This document shows positions 10,083 to 21,891 of a stretch of 64,000 bases of DNA, in pieces. Both the position numbers and the translations under genes were made by a program. The DNA is from Ostrinia nubilalis (lineage: Eukaryota; Arthropoda; Insecta; Lepidoptera; Crambidae). The DNA lies in NCBI RefSeq assembly GCF_963855985.1, contig NC_087093.1, positions 14,957,001 through 15,021,000 on the forward strand, given 5' to 3'. Under the pieces are notes generated by a model. That model worked only from the letters and a program-made list of their open reading frames with translations, was not told the DNA's origin and ran no database searches. Numbering within the stretch: the first letter of the stretch is position 1; every line of letters begins with the position of its first letter.

Positions 10083-10758
10083 CTACGACTAACAAATAGC
10101 TGATTAAAATTTGTAAATAGCTAAATAATAATTATGCCATTTTTTTTTCATTTATGTCTAAGTGCATCTCAGAGAAAATTACTTAATTGGTGTTCTAAAA
10201 GTAAGGATAAATACCTATTATTTAGGTAATTATCTTATCTAATGCTAACGCTAGGTCTGTTTAGAGGTTAAAAAACCTACTAAACATCTCCTTAGGGGAA
10301 ATTTCTCAAAGGTCGAACTCATGATTGGTCAAATTTCTACAGGGTGTCCCAAAATTACCACGTCACACTGTCACCAGAGTTTGAGCTTAAAACGCATCGA
10401 ACAAGTCTTTACGTCCATTTTTTAAATAACTAATATCAATCATATACAGGGTGTCCCAAAAACAATGGATAACCCTGTAACCATCGATAGACCTCGCCAT
10501 GATCTCCCTAACGTCCATTTTTGACCCCAGTAAAAATATCACCGTTATCAAGATTTTTAAGTTTTTGTGCATTTTTAGAAATTTGCCACCTGCGATTACT
10601 TTTTCTCATGCCATTTCTACAAATGAGGATACTTTTCAATCTAGTTTTTTTCCTTATCACAAGGGATAGTTGGGCTATCAAAAGAAAAGATCAAAGTTCA
10701 ACAAACTAGTTTGAAAGTATGAAAATTTTAAGAAATTGCAGAAGAGAAGGAAAAATTA

Positions 10759-11744
10759 TTTTTTTTTTTTTTTTTTTATGTGATAGTAGGCAAACGAGCA
10801 AACGGATCACCTGATGGTAAGTGATTACCGTCGCCCATAGACACCCGCAGACCCAGGGGCGTTACAGGTGCGTTGCCGGCCTTTAAGGTAAAGATACGCT
10901 CTCCTCTTGAAAGCTTGCAGGTCGTATCCGTCCGGAAACACCGCAGACGACAGTCCATTCCACAGTTTGGTTGTACGGGGCAGAAAGTTTCTAGAGAAAC
11001 GTACTGTTGTGGACTGCCAACCATCTAAGTGATGGGGGTGGAAGTGCTGTCGGGTAGATCGGTGGCGAAAAGTGGCGGCAGGAATAAGTCCGGATAATTC
11101 TTCGGAGCACTCCCCGTGATACATGCGATAGAATATGCACAGTGAGGATACATCTCTACGCAGCGCCAAGGGGTCAAGCCGATCCGAAATGTCCTGGCAG
11201 TCAACGATTCGAGCTGCTCTCCGTTCAATGCGGTCCAGAGGGAGAAGCTGGTACTGGGGCGCACCTGCCCAAAGATGAGAACAGTATTCCATATGAGGCC
11301 GAACCTGCGCCTTGTAAAGTTGCAGACGATGGGCTGGAGTGAAATACCGTCTCGATCTATTGAGCACACCAAGCTTCTTCGAGGCTAATTTAGCCTTACC
11401 CTCTAAATGACCACGGAACTGGACTTCGCTCGATATGTCGACACCAAGGATTCCGATATTGGCTGAGGCAGTTAGGGGAGTGCTCTCGAAACAGCGGGAT
11501 ACGACAAACGGCAACTTTTTGGCGGTGAACGCGCAAACTTGTGTCTTTGTAGGGTTAAATTGGACCAAATTGCGTCGACCCCAGTCTGAGACCTCCTTCA
11601 AGGAGGTTTCAATGTCGGACACAAGTTTGTTACGGCTCTCAATGACGTTCTCCCGAGAGATATTTGCGCGGCCGGTATAAGCGGCATCAACCGTGCTGTC
11701 GTCCGCATAGCAATGAATGCCGCTAATTTGCAGCATATCATTGA
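10759..11744 (-). mobile_element. 5'-truncated non-LTR retrotransposon (Jockey/CR1-type LINE)
   Basis: The minus-strand element ends in a 19-base T run (10759-10777 on the plus strand, i.e. a poly(A) tail) after a short 3' UTR containing CACTTACCATCAGGTGATCC, a LINE 3' end I recognise from Lepidoptera. It splits the left arm of the palindrome: the uninterrupted sequence is visible in the right arm around 12982-13000, which fixes the insertion point. It is 5'-truncated just upstream of the reverse-transcriptase active site. Confidence 0.88.
10825..11736 (-). pseudogene. LINE ORF2 C-terminal fragment: reverse transcriptase palm/thumb and tail
   Basis: An open frame of 303 codons with no stop. 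Residues 8-15 read HCYADDST, the YADD catalytic box of non-LTR reverse transcriptases, so the fragment keeps one of the metal-binding motifs but lacks the endonuclease and the fingers region, which would lie upstream. Downstream are thumb-type motifs typical of Jockey/CR1 enzymes: HLWAGAP (about 155), LDRIERRAARIV (about 168) and the C-terminal LPRTTKLWNGL (about 252), ending near a basic tail. The reading frame is intact, so the insertion is probably young. The ATG at the start is an ordinary internal Met codon, not a real start. The copy cannot transpose by itself. Clade assignment within Jockey/CR1 is from motif memory only. Confidence 0.88.
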
Positions 11745-12026
11745 TAATTCATTGTCTTGCACTTTTGATCAGCCATCGTGTAAAAAAAATGTAGGAAGAC
11801 CATCGTGCCCATTACCTTAAAAACTTCCTTGGTTAATTAAGATTCTGAAAAGGTATCACAAGCCTATGTATTCTGTATTATTTTTATCTTATGGCTACTT
11901 GAATAGCAACTAGTATGAAAACTGCAAAAATGAGTTTTTCTTGTAATAGTTAAACTAGGACTGCATAGTGGCATTAAATACAAATGGATAATTTTTAGCG
12001 TAGTAATTTAAATAAAGCAACATTTT

Positions 12027-12400
12027 ATCATCATCATTATCATAATTTCAGCCATAGGACGTCCACTGCTGAACATAGGCCTGTACCCTAATGATTTTCA
12101 TAATGACCGCTTGGTAGCGGCCTGCATACAGCACCTTCCTGCTTATCTTTATGAGGTCGTCGGTCCACTTTGTAGGTGGACGTCCTACGATGCGCTCTTC
12201 GGTACGTAGCCTCCACTTGAACCCTGCTGCCTCAGTTCTGCGAACTACTGTGCCTTGCCCTTTGCCACTTCAGCTTGCTGATCCGTCGGGCTATGTCAGC
12301 GACTTTAGTTCGTTTACAGGTCTCCTAATTTCTGATACGGTTTCGTAAAGAAACCCGAGCATAGCCCCTTCCATAGCACACTGTGCAAAAAATCCACGTT
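12027..12400 (-). mobile_element. RTE-type LINE 3' end in the left palindrome arm
   Basis: Starts (plus strand) with an ATC-repeat tail, then TTTCAGCCATAGGACGTCCA and TGCTGAACATAGGCCTG, followed by the GTCGGTCCACTTTGTAGG block. This is the antisense of the LINE terminus encoding ...RWTDDL...VQQWTSYG*. It is mirrored at 12481-12707. Its upstream coding part continues to about 12400 only in this arm, so this arm carries more of the LINE. Confidence 0.85.
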
Positions 12401-12480
12401 TCCGAGCCGTGTATCATCACGGGTATCTGTCTATAGGCACATTTATAGGGTGTAAAACAAAAATTAAGTAATCACAAAAA

Positions 12481-12707
12481 CGCAGAACGGACGGCCAATG
12501 GGGCAACAGGGTTCAAGTGGAGGCTACGTACCGGAAAGCGCATCGTAGGACGTCCACCTACAAAGTGGACCGACGACCTCATAAAGGTAAGCAGGAAGGT
12601 GCTGGATGCAGGCCGCTACCAAGCGGTCATTATGAAAATCATTGGGGTACAGGCGTATGTTCAGCAGTGGACGTCCTATGGCTGAAATGATGATGATGAT
12701 GATGATA
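12481..12707 (+). mobile_element. RTE-type LINE 3' end in the right palindrome arm
   Basis: Mirror image of 12027-12250: GGAGGCTACGTACCGGAAAG, then GGACCGACGACCTCATAAAG, TTCAGCAGTGGACGTCCTAT and a GATGATGATG tail. A 75-codon frame across the end is not a gene. Confidence 0.85.
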
Positions 12708-13459
12708 AAATGTTGCTTTATTAAAATTCCTACGCTAAAAATTATCCATTTGTATTTAATGCCACTATGCAGTCCTAGTTTAACTATTACGAGAAAAACT
12801 CATTTTTGCAGTTTTCATACTAGTTGCTATTCAAGTAGCCATAAGATAAAAATAATACAGAATACATAGGCTTGTGATACCTTTTCAGAATTTCAATTAA
12901 CCAAGGAAGTTTTTAAGGTAATGGGCACGATAGTCTTCCTACATTTTTTTTACACGATGGCTGATCAAAAGTGCAAGACAATGAATTAATTTTTCCTTCT
13001 TCTCTGCAACTTCTTAAAATTTTCATACTTTTAAACTAGTTTGTTGAACTGTAATCTTTTCTTTTGATAGCCCAACTATCCCTTGTGATAAGGAAAAAAA
13101 CTAGATTGAAAAGTATCCTCATTTGTAGAAATGGCATGTGAAAAAGTAATCGCAGGTGGCAATTTTCTAAAAATGCACAAAAACTTAAAAATCTTGAAAA
13201 CGGTTATATTTTTACTGGGGTCAAAATTGGACGTTAGTGAGACCATGGCGAGGCCTATCGATGGTTACAGGGTTATCCATTGTTTTTGGGACACCCTGTA
13301 TTTCAAAACTCATCAAACGTTTCTATGGACATATGTATTAGGCTAGTTCGATGCGTCTTAAGCTCAACTACCTACCTCCAAAGTCAGCGAGACGTGCTAA
13401 TTTTAGGACAGCCTCTACAAAACAATCCAAGCTTGAATGAAATCATGTATTTTATAGTA

Positions 13460-13930
13460 CAGTCGCGGAATGAAAAGGTTCGTCACCTTAGTGTCGGTTT
13501 TCGCTTGCACTAGGCACTGTAAGAGTCAAACCTGCCAACATAACAGTGCAAGAAACAGTGCTGCTAACATTTAAATAAATATGACGTTTGCTAACGAATA
13601 AGGTTTTGCTTGTTTATTTTTCTATCCTATCAGTGCAATGCAATGATGACATTGACCAATTGACAATAGTTTTTTTATTTAATAGGAATAATAATGGCAG
13701 GTTGAACCAACAAGAAGGTTTTTGGTTTATCAATCATAATAATCTTCTTGACAAGATAAATCGTCAAACAACTTTGATCTAAATAATTTTGAACTTTACT
13801 GACGAACAGTTAAAGATTATTTTCTCTAACTCGAGATTATTCTGTAACATAGTTCCAAAAGGTAATATGTGCTCGCGATTCGTTGAAGGAATCAATTTGA
13901 AAACTGACGAACCTTTTCATTCCGTGACTG
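13460..13930 (+). mobile_element. TA-flanked MITE, CAGTCGCGGAATG family, copy 1
   Basis: The ends are inverted repeats of about 26 bp starting CAGTCGCGGAATGAAAAGG, flanked by TA, as for Tc1/mariner MITEs. The 471-bp body matches the inverted copy at 39874-40322 along its whole length. No transposase. The 64-77-codon frames within are not conserved between copies. Confidence 0.9.
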
Positions 13931-14510
13931 TACCTACAGTCCTCCTTATTTGTCTAAAGTAGATGTCCGAGGTCTCTTGTCTCGAGCCAGTCAAAGCGCC
14001 GTCTGAGAGGACCGGGAGGGCTCTTGACAACTTATTTATGAGAACTCGACGACCCCGGACAGGGTCGGGGGTCCGGGGCTGCGACTGAGACGTTATACCA
14101 ACAGGCACCATTTCTGCGACAGTTTTGTTAGGTAGGGTGATTGCTATAGTAATTGGCCTATACATAGTTATCGGCATATTGGATTCTTAATAAGTAAGAG
14201 ACAAAAATATTTACTACATTTTTATTTATTATTTATTTATTATTCATTATTGAGCAATTACATATTTGATCCAAATAGCGTCCTAAATCCTCTTTAGGTT
14301 ATTATTTATTATTATTTACATTGGACTGCGTATTGTTCAGAAAAAATATTTGTCTCTTTCCCTCTCTTAATAACTTCCATTAGGCTTGTTTCTTTTCATT
14401 CTAGGCAAGTTGGCCAATAACTATGTATTGGCTAATTACTATATCACCCTACCTTAACAAAACTGTCGCAGAAATGGTGCCTGTTGGTAATAACGTCTCA
14501 GTCTAATTAC
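13931..14510. mobile_element. Foldback repeat with about 95-bp arms
   Basis: The block 14080-14175 (GAGACGTTATACCAACAGGC, GACAGTTTTGTTAGGTAGGG) returns inverted at 14403-14505 with a few changes, around a centre of about 225 bp containing TTATTTATTTATTATT. A palindromic GC-rich stretch (GACCCCGGACAGGGTCGGGG) lies just left of the arm at 14049-14068. An 86-codon minus-strand frame (13917-14177) crosses arm and flank; I suspect a repeat rather than a gene. Confidence 0.65.
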
Positions 14511-14697
14511 TTCATAAAATAGTAATTTCTTTAATATATTTTTGTTTAGCTAACATTTTCTCGCACACAATCAATTTTTTTTTAAGTTTTAAAATTCTCT
14601 CGCATTCTCTTTTCAAGCTTTTGGGTCAGAAAATTAAAGTGGCCGGTGGTTGCATAAAAGTTGCCGTTGCAGAAAAATAAACCTATTAATAAGAAAA

Positions 14698-14815
14698 TAA
14701 TCATCCTCATCATCATCATCATTTCAGCCACAGGGCGTCCACAGTTGAACGAACATAGGCCTCCCCAAATGACTTCCACATCGCACGGTTGGTAGCGGCC
14801 TGCATCGGTCGGCCG
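14698..14815 (-). mobile_element. RTE-type LINE 3' end fragment
   Basis: An ATC-repeat tail followed by ATTTCAGCCACAGGGCGTCC, TGAACGAACATAGGCCTCCC and ACGGTTGGTAGCGGCCTGCA: the antisense of the ...ATNRA...EAYVQQWT... terminus. Severely 5'-truncated, about 118 bp. Confidence 0.8.
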
Positions 14816-15010
14816 GTCAAGAAAATAATATATACGTTTTTACCTAAACCAAAAAATATAAGAGTACACACATAAATTTTACGTTATGTACGAGTATACC
14901 TATTATTTTAATAATAATTTATTAAAGACTTTCCTGGTGTGTTCTATGAAATGGTACAACCCGTAAAACGAATCATTAATTACAGGCAGCATTTCATGTT
15001 CCTGCTAAAG

Positions 15011-15263
15011 CAGTGTTTTTCAACCTTTTTCATGACGCGACCCCCCTAGCATGAAAAAAATTTTTGCGACCCCCCGACTTTTTGCTTTTTTTCATGCCTT
15101 TTACGAAGATGTTGCAGGGATTCTTCAATCTATACAACATTTATGCAGTTGCATAATTAGATTTCGGATAAATCTAGCTTTAAAACTTTACTGTTTTTTT
15201 TACTGAGGTAGTTTTTACGACCTCTCGCGACCCCCCTATAGACCCACAGGTTGAAAAACACTG
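15011..15263 (+). mobile_element. hAT MITE with 8-bp TSD
   Basis: Terminal inverted repeats CAGTGTTTTTCAACC and GGTTGAAAAACACTG, flanked by the exact 8-bp duplication TGCTAAAG (15003-15010, 15264-15271). CAGTG ends plus an 8-bp TSD place it in the hAT superfamily. Subterminal CGCGACCCCCC occurs near both ends. At 253 bp it has no coding capacity. Confidence 0.92.
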
Positions 15264-15448
15264 TGCTAAAGTATCGATACTGGGAATACTTGATGTTTGA
15301 TGGTCCAATGTACGATGAGAGAGTCATCTAAAATTCATATTTATTATAACCTGATATATTCACAACTTTTGCCTGTGTCAGTACATTCAAAGTCAAATAG
15401 TTCTTGACATCCAAAGTGGCCAAAAAGTTGTCGACAATACCTTACGTT

Positions 15449-15548
15449 TACAAACATTAGGTACTATGAGGTCTCACTATTCACTCTATTCAACGATATG
15501 CGTTCGATTTGCTGTTTCTCTTAAGCAAGCATCGTTTGTGAATACGGG
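15449..15548 (-). mobile_element. Truncated MITE, CCCGTATTCACAAAC family
   Basis: ACAAACATTAGGTACTATGA, ATTCAACGATATGCGTTCGA and AAGCAAGCATCGTTTGTGAA, ending in ATACGGG, match the longer copies at 41426-41567 and 51856-51996, but the central block is shorter. Confidence 0.75.
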
Positions 15549-17963
15549 TAGACGTATTGCGAACTTTCTAGCTTGGTTTTTTGGTTCGTTCGTTTGGTTC
15601 GCGAAAGATTGATACATTTTAGTTTCTTGATGTTTTGTTACAAATAAATTCCCCCATGAATATTCTCCTCTTTAACTCTTTAAAGTACATTTACTCTGTG
15701 TGCAATTTGAAAAACTAAAATTATACAAATAATTACAATTATTACAAAATATAGAGCTGTCCTAAAAATTACCTAGGTAGGTTTATCATAGAGCACATAA
15801 TTTTATTGAGAGCAATACTAAAAAAATATTATTAACTAATGACAGAAAGTACTTTCCAAGTTTATCAATATGATTTTTTTATGAATAGCCCTATATTTCT
15901 TTCACATTTCGTTATTCCCAAAGTATGTAACAAACAATTATTTTTTGTAATTACGACGTCAAATAAGCTAATGTTTTTTGCACATCAGATTTTACATTTT
16001 TGTTCCAAAATAACGCCTATTACAACTGAATAAAATCCTACGGTGTTAATCTTAACGTGCTTCTTTTGAGAAACAAGGTTATAGTAAACATTGTGTCATG
16101 CAATATGCCTGTGTACGACACGACTTTTACAACGTTAACTCAAACATTTTCCTAACAAAGACAGCTCCGTATACAAGAGGAATCGTTAAAATTGACGTCG
16201 AAGAAACCAAAGAGTTAGATGTCATTTCCAGAAGTCGAAAGTATTAAAAGAAAATCATAAACTGTTTCTTTTATCATAACAATGGAATAAAACGTGGATA
16301 TTAAGAATTTTTGTAAAAGTTGGCAAAATGAAGTGCTTTCTTTCAAATTAGTTATAGAAATATTTAACTTCAAATTGTAATGATTTTTGTTTTTGTTTTC
16401 GAGAGAGAAAATGTTTGAAGTATCCTAAAGTAGGTACTTAGTATTAACTTTCCTATTTCTAAAATGGGAAATTATTAATATACTAATTTATATCCTCTGT
16501 TTTCGTCTCTTTTTTGCGATTAAACTCAATCAACAGGTTATCAAAACTCGTAAATTGGTACAAATAATGCATCGACGTATCAATATGGTTCATCTAAGGA
16601 TTTATATCTTGGTACCTACTCTGCAACCTCCGTTGCATCCACAGTCTTAATGGTCGTCTAGAAACAAGTTTAAATAAGAGCCGCCTTAGTCCTAATGATG
16701 TTTGTGAAAGGAAAAAGTCAAAGTGAAGTGTGCATTCGTGGTTTTTACCCAACTGTGGAAACGGGAGGGTCATTGTTGAACGCGCCAAGAGGAAGACGGT
16801 GGTTATGTAAATAAAAAGCTTTTACTAAAGTCGCTTTAGAAAGCTCTTGTTTTTATTCCCGTTTTTAAATGGAGATTCTGTAACGGTTGCGTTTGAAGTT
16901 TCCTTGTCTTGAGAAACTTGCGTATGGATACTTTTCTGATTTGACAGGAAAATTTAGTTTTTCTTAATATTAAAATGTGCAAGATTTTTCTTTCTATTCA
17001 TATTACGTTCATTTGTAGAAGACGTAAATACACAAGACGATCGTTACTGGAACTGTCCTTAGGTTAATAAAATGATGTTGGAATCTTGCTTATGAAAATT
17101 TGAGTTTCATTCATTTTTGTAAGCGCGTATTGTTAAGATAACATTACGCACCAAAATCGGCACATGTCCACCTTAATAACGCGACAGAAACAACGCGTTT
17201 TTAATTAGGCCCGCGATAGACTGAATGACAAATGCGTCGGCGCTTCTCGCGTCGGACAGTGCAATAAAATGAGCGACGTCGCACCGTCGCGTTGGCGCGA
17301 CAGCACGCGACGACGCGCGTGATTGATGAGAGTAGATCGATTATGCTGGACGCGCTACAGACTGTCCGGATGTGTCTGCGGTGTGCGCGCGGCCTTATGT
17401 TTAGATAGTTGGTTATTTGCGTATGTGAATAATGAAAGATTTTATGTTGCATTATTTTGATTAATAGTCGATTTTCATGATTGATTTATACCACATGGTG
17501 ATATTGCAAAGAGAGCCTTTCAAATTACCCGTTTGTAATAATTAAAAAAATATATATTTTCCGTCAATCTTTCATAAATGTCAAAAGACCGAGATATAGA
17601 GAGAATAATCAGTTACTACCGCGGTCTTATGAGGAAACATCGTAGGCTTGATTGATGAACTTTGATGTATAGAGCACGTAATATCTAGGTTGCTAATGTA
17701 CTACGAGGATTGAGTAAGAAATATTAATTTCCTTAACTTAATCAACAATTTAAAGATATCAGATTTTAAGAGCCTGTCATGACACAATTAGGTTGATAGC
17801 TTAACGGCCTATATTAACATCTTTTCTCTAATGGCGCTTTCAATTTAGACGTTTCGTGTCGGACGTTTGCCGTGCGTTTGCAAGAACGCACTCTATAGGT
17901 AGGTAATTGTCATTTTTATTCCGACGCAGTTGCCATGCATTCACCGTGTACAGCTTGATATAA
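15549..17963. other. Mostly unassigned DNA with one GC-rich island
   Basis: No recognised repeat or coding frame. The stretch 17206-17400 is strongly CpG-rich (GTCGCGTTGGCGCGACAGCA, GGTGTGCGCGCGGCC) in an otherwise AT-rich region. CpG-rich islands like this can mark a promoter, but no initiator, start codon or splice donor could be fixed. The 83-codon minus-strand frame there has no known motif. Confidence 0.35.
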
Positions 17964-18045
17964 AGGCTGATTTACACGTGATAAGTAGTTAGGAAGGTAA
18001 CTAAATTTTTACTTAATTTTTCGGGTGAGTCTTGTAAATCAGCCT
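17964..18045 (+). mobile_element. 82-bp palindromic MITE with TAA TSD
   Basis: AGGCTGATTTACACG at the left is mirrored by the right end (reverse complement AGGCTGATTTACAAG), with TAA on both sides. A 3-bp TWA duplication fits PIF/Harbinger MITEs. Confidence 0.75.
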
Positions 18046-20549
18046 TAAGTCTCTATATGCTAACAAAACTGTACAACCATGCGTTGAAATGAATGCGTCT
18101 GTGAATCGGCAATTGAGACAAAAGACGTTCTGAATCGGCAATTGAGACAAAATACGTTCTTCCATCTTTTTTTTTCGACAAAATAAGTGACTAAATCTTC
18201 GACGTATAGGTATTCCAATAAAGAAGCTATGTATTAGGCGTTGGTGTTGACATTATAAACGGGGTAAACATGAAAACTGACACGAGCCATCTTTCCGTAA
18301 TGCGATAAATATGTACGGGTATATTTAACGGCAAATACTCAGGATTCAGGATTGTGTGGGATTCAGGAAAATTTGGTCTTAGGGATATTAAAATAAGACG
18401 TTTTTCTTTTCCTGAATGGATTACTGCTGAAATTATAAAAATATGTACCTATTTCAATTTTATCGCTAATCTACTGAAACGTGCCAAGAAGAAGAAATGT
18501 TGTCAATAAATCACTCAATACCTACTAAAGTTCAAAAATATTAATATTTATAATTATTATAATTATACTTTAGACAAAAAGACATAGAAACATCGAAAAA
18601 TTAAATTGCGTGCATTAAGTTGAGCTACTTTTGTGGACAACTTTTCGAAGGCAAACTGAAATCTGTTTCATAATAAAAAAAACAATCTCGTTAAGTAGTT
18701 GTGTAGCAAGTAGCAAAAGAAAATAGGGCTATAATATGACATAAATAAAAACAAGCATTTTGTAGGTACAATCATAACTCGTAACAAAACCAAATCTAGC
18801 ATTAACCTTGACCGTTACTAAACCAATGTTCTAGAATAGTAAACCACAGACCCGTTATAACGGCTGAGGTTCTATTTCTCACAACGATTCCAAAATTTTC
18901 TGATCTCCCTGTCCTTTTCCCTCACACCAGTTTGCTGTCATGGGTAAAAAAGACGGATAAAGACAGTATAATATCACTATTACTAGAATATACCCGCTTT
19001 GTTTACGAAATAACTCAACCCTAAAATCAAAGGGGCGGCCTAAACGACCCGCGTCAGTACATTTTTTTCGCCTGAACCGACAGCCTAATTTCCCTATGGG
19101 CGTTATAATTTATTAAAATTTCCTTATTATGATAGATTATATTATCATATAGACGTGACCTGAATACGCGTTAGACCTTTTTTGTTTATTCTCGAAGATC
19201 AAAGCGAAGGCTTAGGTAATAAATAGTGCCTAAAATGTCCGTAAAAATATGACCTACTTTCATAAATCCCAAGTCAGATAGTTAACGAAACGAAGTCAGA
19301 GACTCGATTTCTCAATCATACAATAAAACCTGAGATTGTTTGATTTAACTATGTTCGCTCAATATCTCAATATGTAAAGGTATGTATATACACTAGAAAA
19401 TTTCTCATGTGTGTATTTTGCGAATGGTACAACAATACAGGTAAACAGGTACGTTTGGTCCATGACAAGGCGACACACTAGATATTTAATTGTTCGGTTA
19501 CAAGTAAATGCTCTAGGTTGTATTCACCTTTGGAATCTAATCCAAAAACAATCACGCCTTAATTAACCAACCAACAATGCACCCGAGAACAATCCTTCCG
19601 TCAGTTTTAATAACCAAACGCGGCGTACACTAGCGGTGTTTTTTTCCATAAAAATTGCACACGTTCATTAGCTGAGCACAACAAAAGCAAAACTTAATTA
19701 AGGGCACGCAGCTCACCTTTGTTGTAGGAGCCGAAAGAGCTCGCGGGAATTATTCAAATTCGAATATCTGCGGAATCTGGCACTGGAACCGCGACTCGTT
19801 TGCATTCCGCATTAAAGTGTGAACTGAGTGTTTTACACGTACACTTTTTGAATGCAACTTTTTTTTTGTTTTTGGAACCATCTGGTTTTGAGTTGAAAAA
19901 TCTGCCAGTGCAATTTTAGGATGAGAATTCGAGGGTTAAATGCGTATCAAAAAGAAGATTTTTGTTAATTTCGATTTACTTAACAGGTATAAACTACATT
20001 TAGATTTTCTTGGAAAAACAATATTCCATATACGTCAATTACTTGATATTTTAATTAGTTAAACCTTAATTATTCTTAACGTTATATATTTTGGAAACGT
20101 TGAAAGGTATTAATTTGTTACCTTCCAAAACTCATAAATAATTTTTGAAACAAAATTGTCATTGTTTGTCACAATGTCAGAACGGACGTGCAGTCCGTGT
20201 CTAATCTTGAATAAATTCAAGGTCCGGCGGCGCCGGTAATTTGGGCAAATTATGACGGCCCGCCGGGAAATTAACCGGTGGCGAGTAACGAGACCACGCG
20301 AAAAAATTATGCTTTAGAACGCCCCTTTGATTTGAGTGTTGAAAATTACATTTTCGAAGGTAACAAACGTAAAATACATATGTAGCAAAGTAATAAACCG
20401 AGTAATTACATACCTACCTACTGAATATTAAAATTATCATAATTTTAAATTATCAATTTGCTGATGCACGACATCTTTTCTACGTGTCAATTGCGCCAGT
20501 AGTAGATAAAAACAAATTTATTTTTAGGCTCTTGGATGAGGGATAAAAA
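18046..20549. other. Unassigned DNA
   Basis: No gene. A near-exact tandem pair of about 30 bp (TGAATCGGCAATTGAGACAA repeated) lies at 18102-18160. A CpG-rich patch at 20165-20300 includes the hairpin CGGACGTGCAGTCCG. AT-rich otherwise. Confidence 0.35.
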
Positions 20550-20640
20550 TAGGTTCCTTGTTTACGTTAAAAGGTACGATTTTTGTAAAAAATCGCACAA
20601 AGGTCTAAACGCAATCTGGAAGTTATTATATACTGTCATG
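20550..20640 (+). repeat. Diverged direct repeat, copy A
   Basis: GGTTCCTTGTTTACGTTAAA, then AGGTACGATTTTTGTAAAAA, then CACAAAGGTCTAAACGCA is matched by 20828-20913 in the same order with about one change in five or six bases. The pair is too diverged to be recent, and neither copy carries terminal repeats. Confidence 0.7.
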
Positions 20641-20827
20641 ATTATTAGGTGTGATGCTTACTACGAGTATGCTCACTAAATGAACAAAAATGTATCAAGC
20701 GCCACAAGAAGAAATTTCGGCGCTCTGATAATCGCATGCTGTGACGCGTCGAAACGAAATAAGTCCATGTGCATTCCACTCGACTCTTCTTGACACTTGA
20801 CCGTCCGCGTGCTTCTTCAAGTCTCTA

Positions 20828-20913
20828 CGGTTCCATGTCCACGTTAGAAGGTACGTTTTCTGTAGAAAATTGCACAAAGGCCTCGACGCAGCTGGGCGTA
20901 TATTACTGTCATC
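20828..20913 (+). repeat. Diverged direct repeat, copy B
   Basis: GGTTCCATGTCCACGTTAGA, then AGGTACGTTTTCTGTAGAAA, then CACAAAGGCCTCGACGCA, paralogous to 20550-20640. It lies in a locally GC-richer segment (20760-21000) covered by an 88-codon frame with no motif I know. Confidence 0.7.
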
Positions 20914-21891
20914 GCGAATTATTTACGGCCATGTTCAACACGGCCCAGATATCGGCACGTTTCCTTTGTCGCTTTCAAACTAGCAGCTCCAACAGAAATA
21001 TTACAGATAGAAACGGAATGGGAATTAAGAGTTGAACGTTATATTGTAACGGGTGGATGGAATGGCAGGGAGGGGTTGTTTGAAGCATATTTTCGGAGTA
21101 TTGAAATGTTGGAGGATCAAGTTGTAATAGTCTTTTCAGCTAAAACACCGTGTAAGAATTGGTTAGAGCCATTGTTATAAGTTAAGTTATTTTTCTTTTA
21201 CATAATGGTTTAACAGCCAATAGAAGCTACGAGTAATAAATGTAACCCCTTAAACGTCAAACTGAGACGGCTTCGAAGACAAGTAAATTGCAACTGATCT
21301 CTTAACTCTATCTCAATTAAAACCTGAAACCAAACCAGATTTAGTTACATAGGATGTCTAATCAATATCATTTTACATTAACACACAGCTGCTGGTCATA
21401 GGCCTCCTCTAATGGATACGTGCAATTAACCCTCTCTTCGACTTACCAAACCGAGCTCAATAAATTAATCAAATTGAACTCTATATTTTTCGTTCACCTG
21501 ATTTTCATTTCTATTTTTATTTGTCCGACATCAAATACTTGACGCTAAAAATTATACCGTCATAAAACTGAGATCTCAACGTTTTTTATCGCAAAATATT
21601 CAATTCGGGAGTTTATAGCCATTTTAGTTCAGCATAAAGATAAAAGTGAAATCACACCGGAGCTAAATTTGTCTAACCAAGCGCGCTCGCCTAGCTTTAT
21701 ATTCGTCCCGAATAATTGCATTACACAGGTTACCGAGCGGGGAATGTAATTAGTTTGGGTGTCGATGTCGCTATTTTCACACTAGCAAACGTTTAAAATT
21801 TCGGACGGTTATTTATCATTACGGCTAAAACTCATTATGTTGCGTAATTTGCTTAGGATGGGCACTGTTATTACGGATTTATAAACATTAA
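20914..21891. other. Unassigned DNA
   Basis: Low-complexity AT-rich sequence without a frame, repeat terminus or RNA gene that I can support. Confidence 0.4.

Larger units (their letters stand above)
10447..13298. mobile_element. Giant palindromic (foldback) element C with TA flanks
   Basis: It starts CAGGGTGTCCCAAAAACAAT at 10447 and ends with its reverse complement at 13298, with TA on both sides. The left arm (10447-10758 plus 11745-12225) mirrors the right arm (about 12508-13298), roughly 790 bp per arm. The centre of about 280 bp is unpaired. The left arm is interrupted by a LINE (10759-11744); without it the element is about 1.87 kb. Both arms carry the same RTE LINE 3' end in opposite orientation. 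The ends and size resemble the elements at 24957 and 53504. Confidence 0.85.
10337..13417. mobile_element. Old inverted-repeat element enclosing the giant palindrome
   Basis: The left stretch 10337-10415 (CTACAGGGTGTCCCAAAATTA ... TTGAGCTTAAAACGCATCGAAC) is matched, with many substitutions, by the reverse complement of 13345-13417 (CTGTCCTAAAATTAGCACGT ... TTGAGCTTAAGACGCATCGAAC). Their divergence is higher than that of the enclosed palindrome, so this is an older element that received 10447-13298 as an insertion. Confidence 0.6.

Noticed and set aside
10776..11372. Alternative frames of 82 and 115 codons antisense or shifted within the LINE
   Set aside because: They are shadow frames of the 303-codon reverse-transcriptase fragment.
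12642..12869. A 75-codon frame with a methionine run
   Set aside because: The methionines are the translated GATGAT tail of an RTE LINE end.
13917..14177. An 86-codon minus-strand frame with arginine/proline-rich composition
   Set aside because: It crosses one arm of a foldback repeat and its flank; probably repeat sequence.
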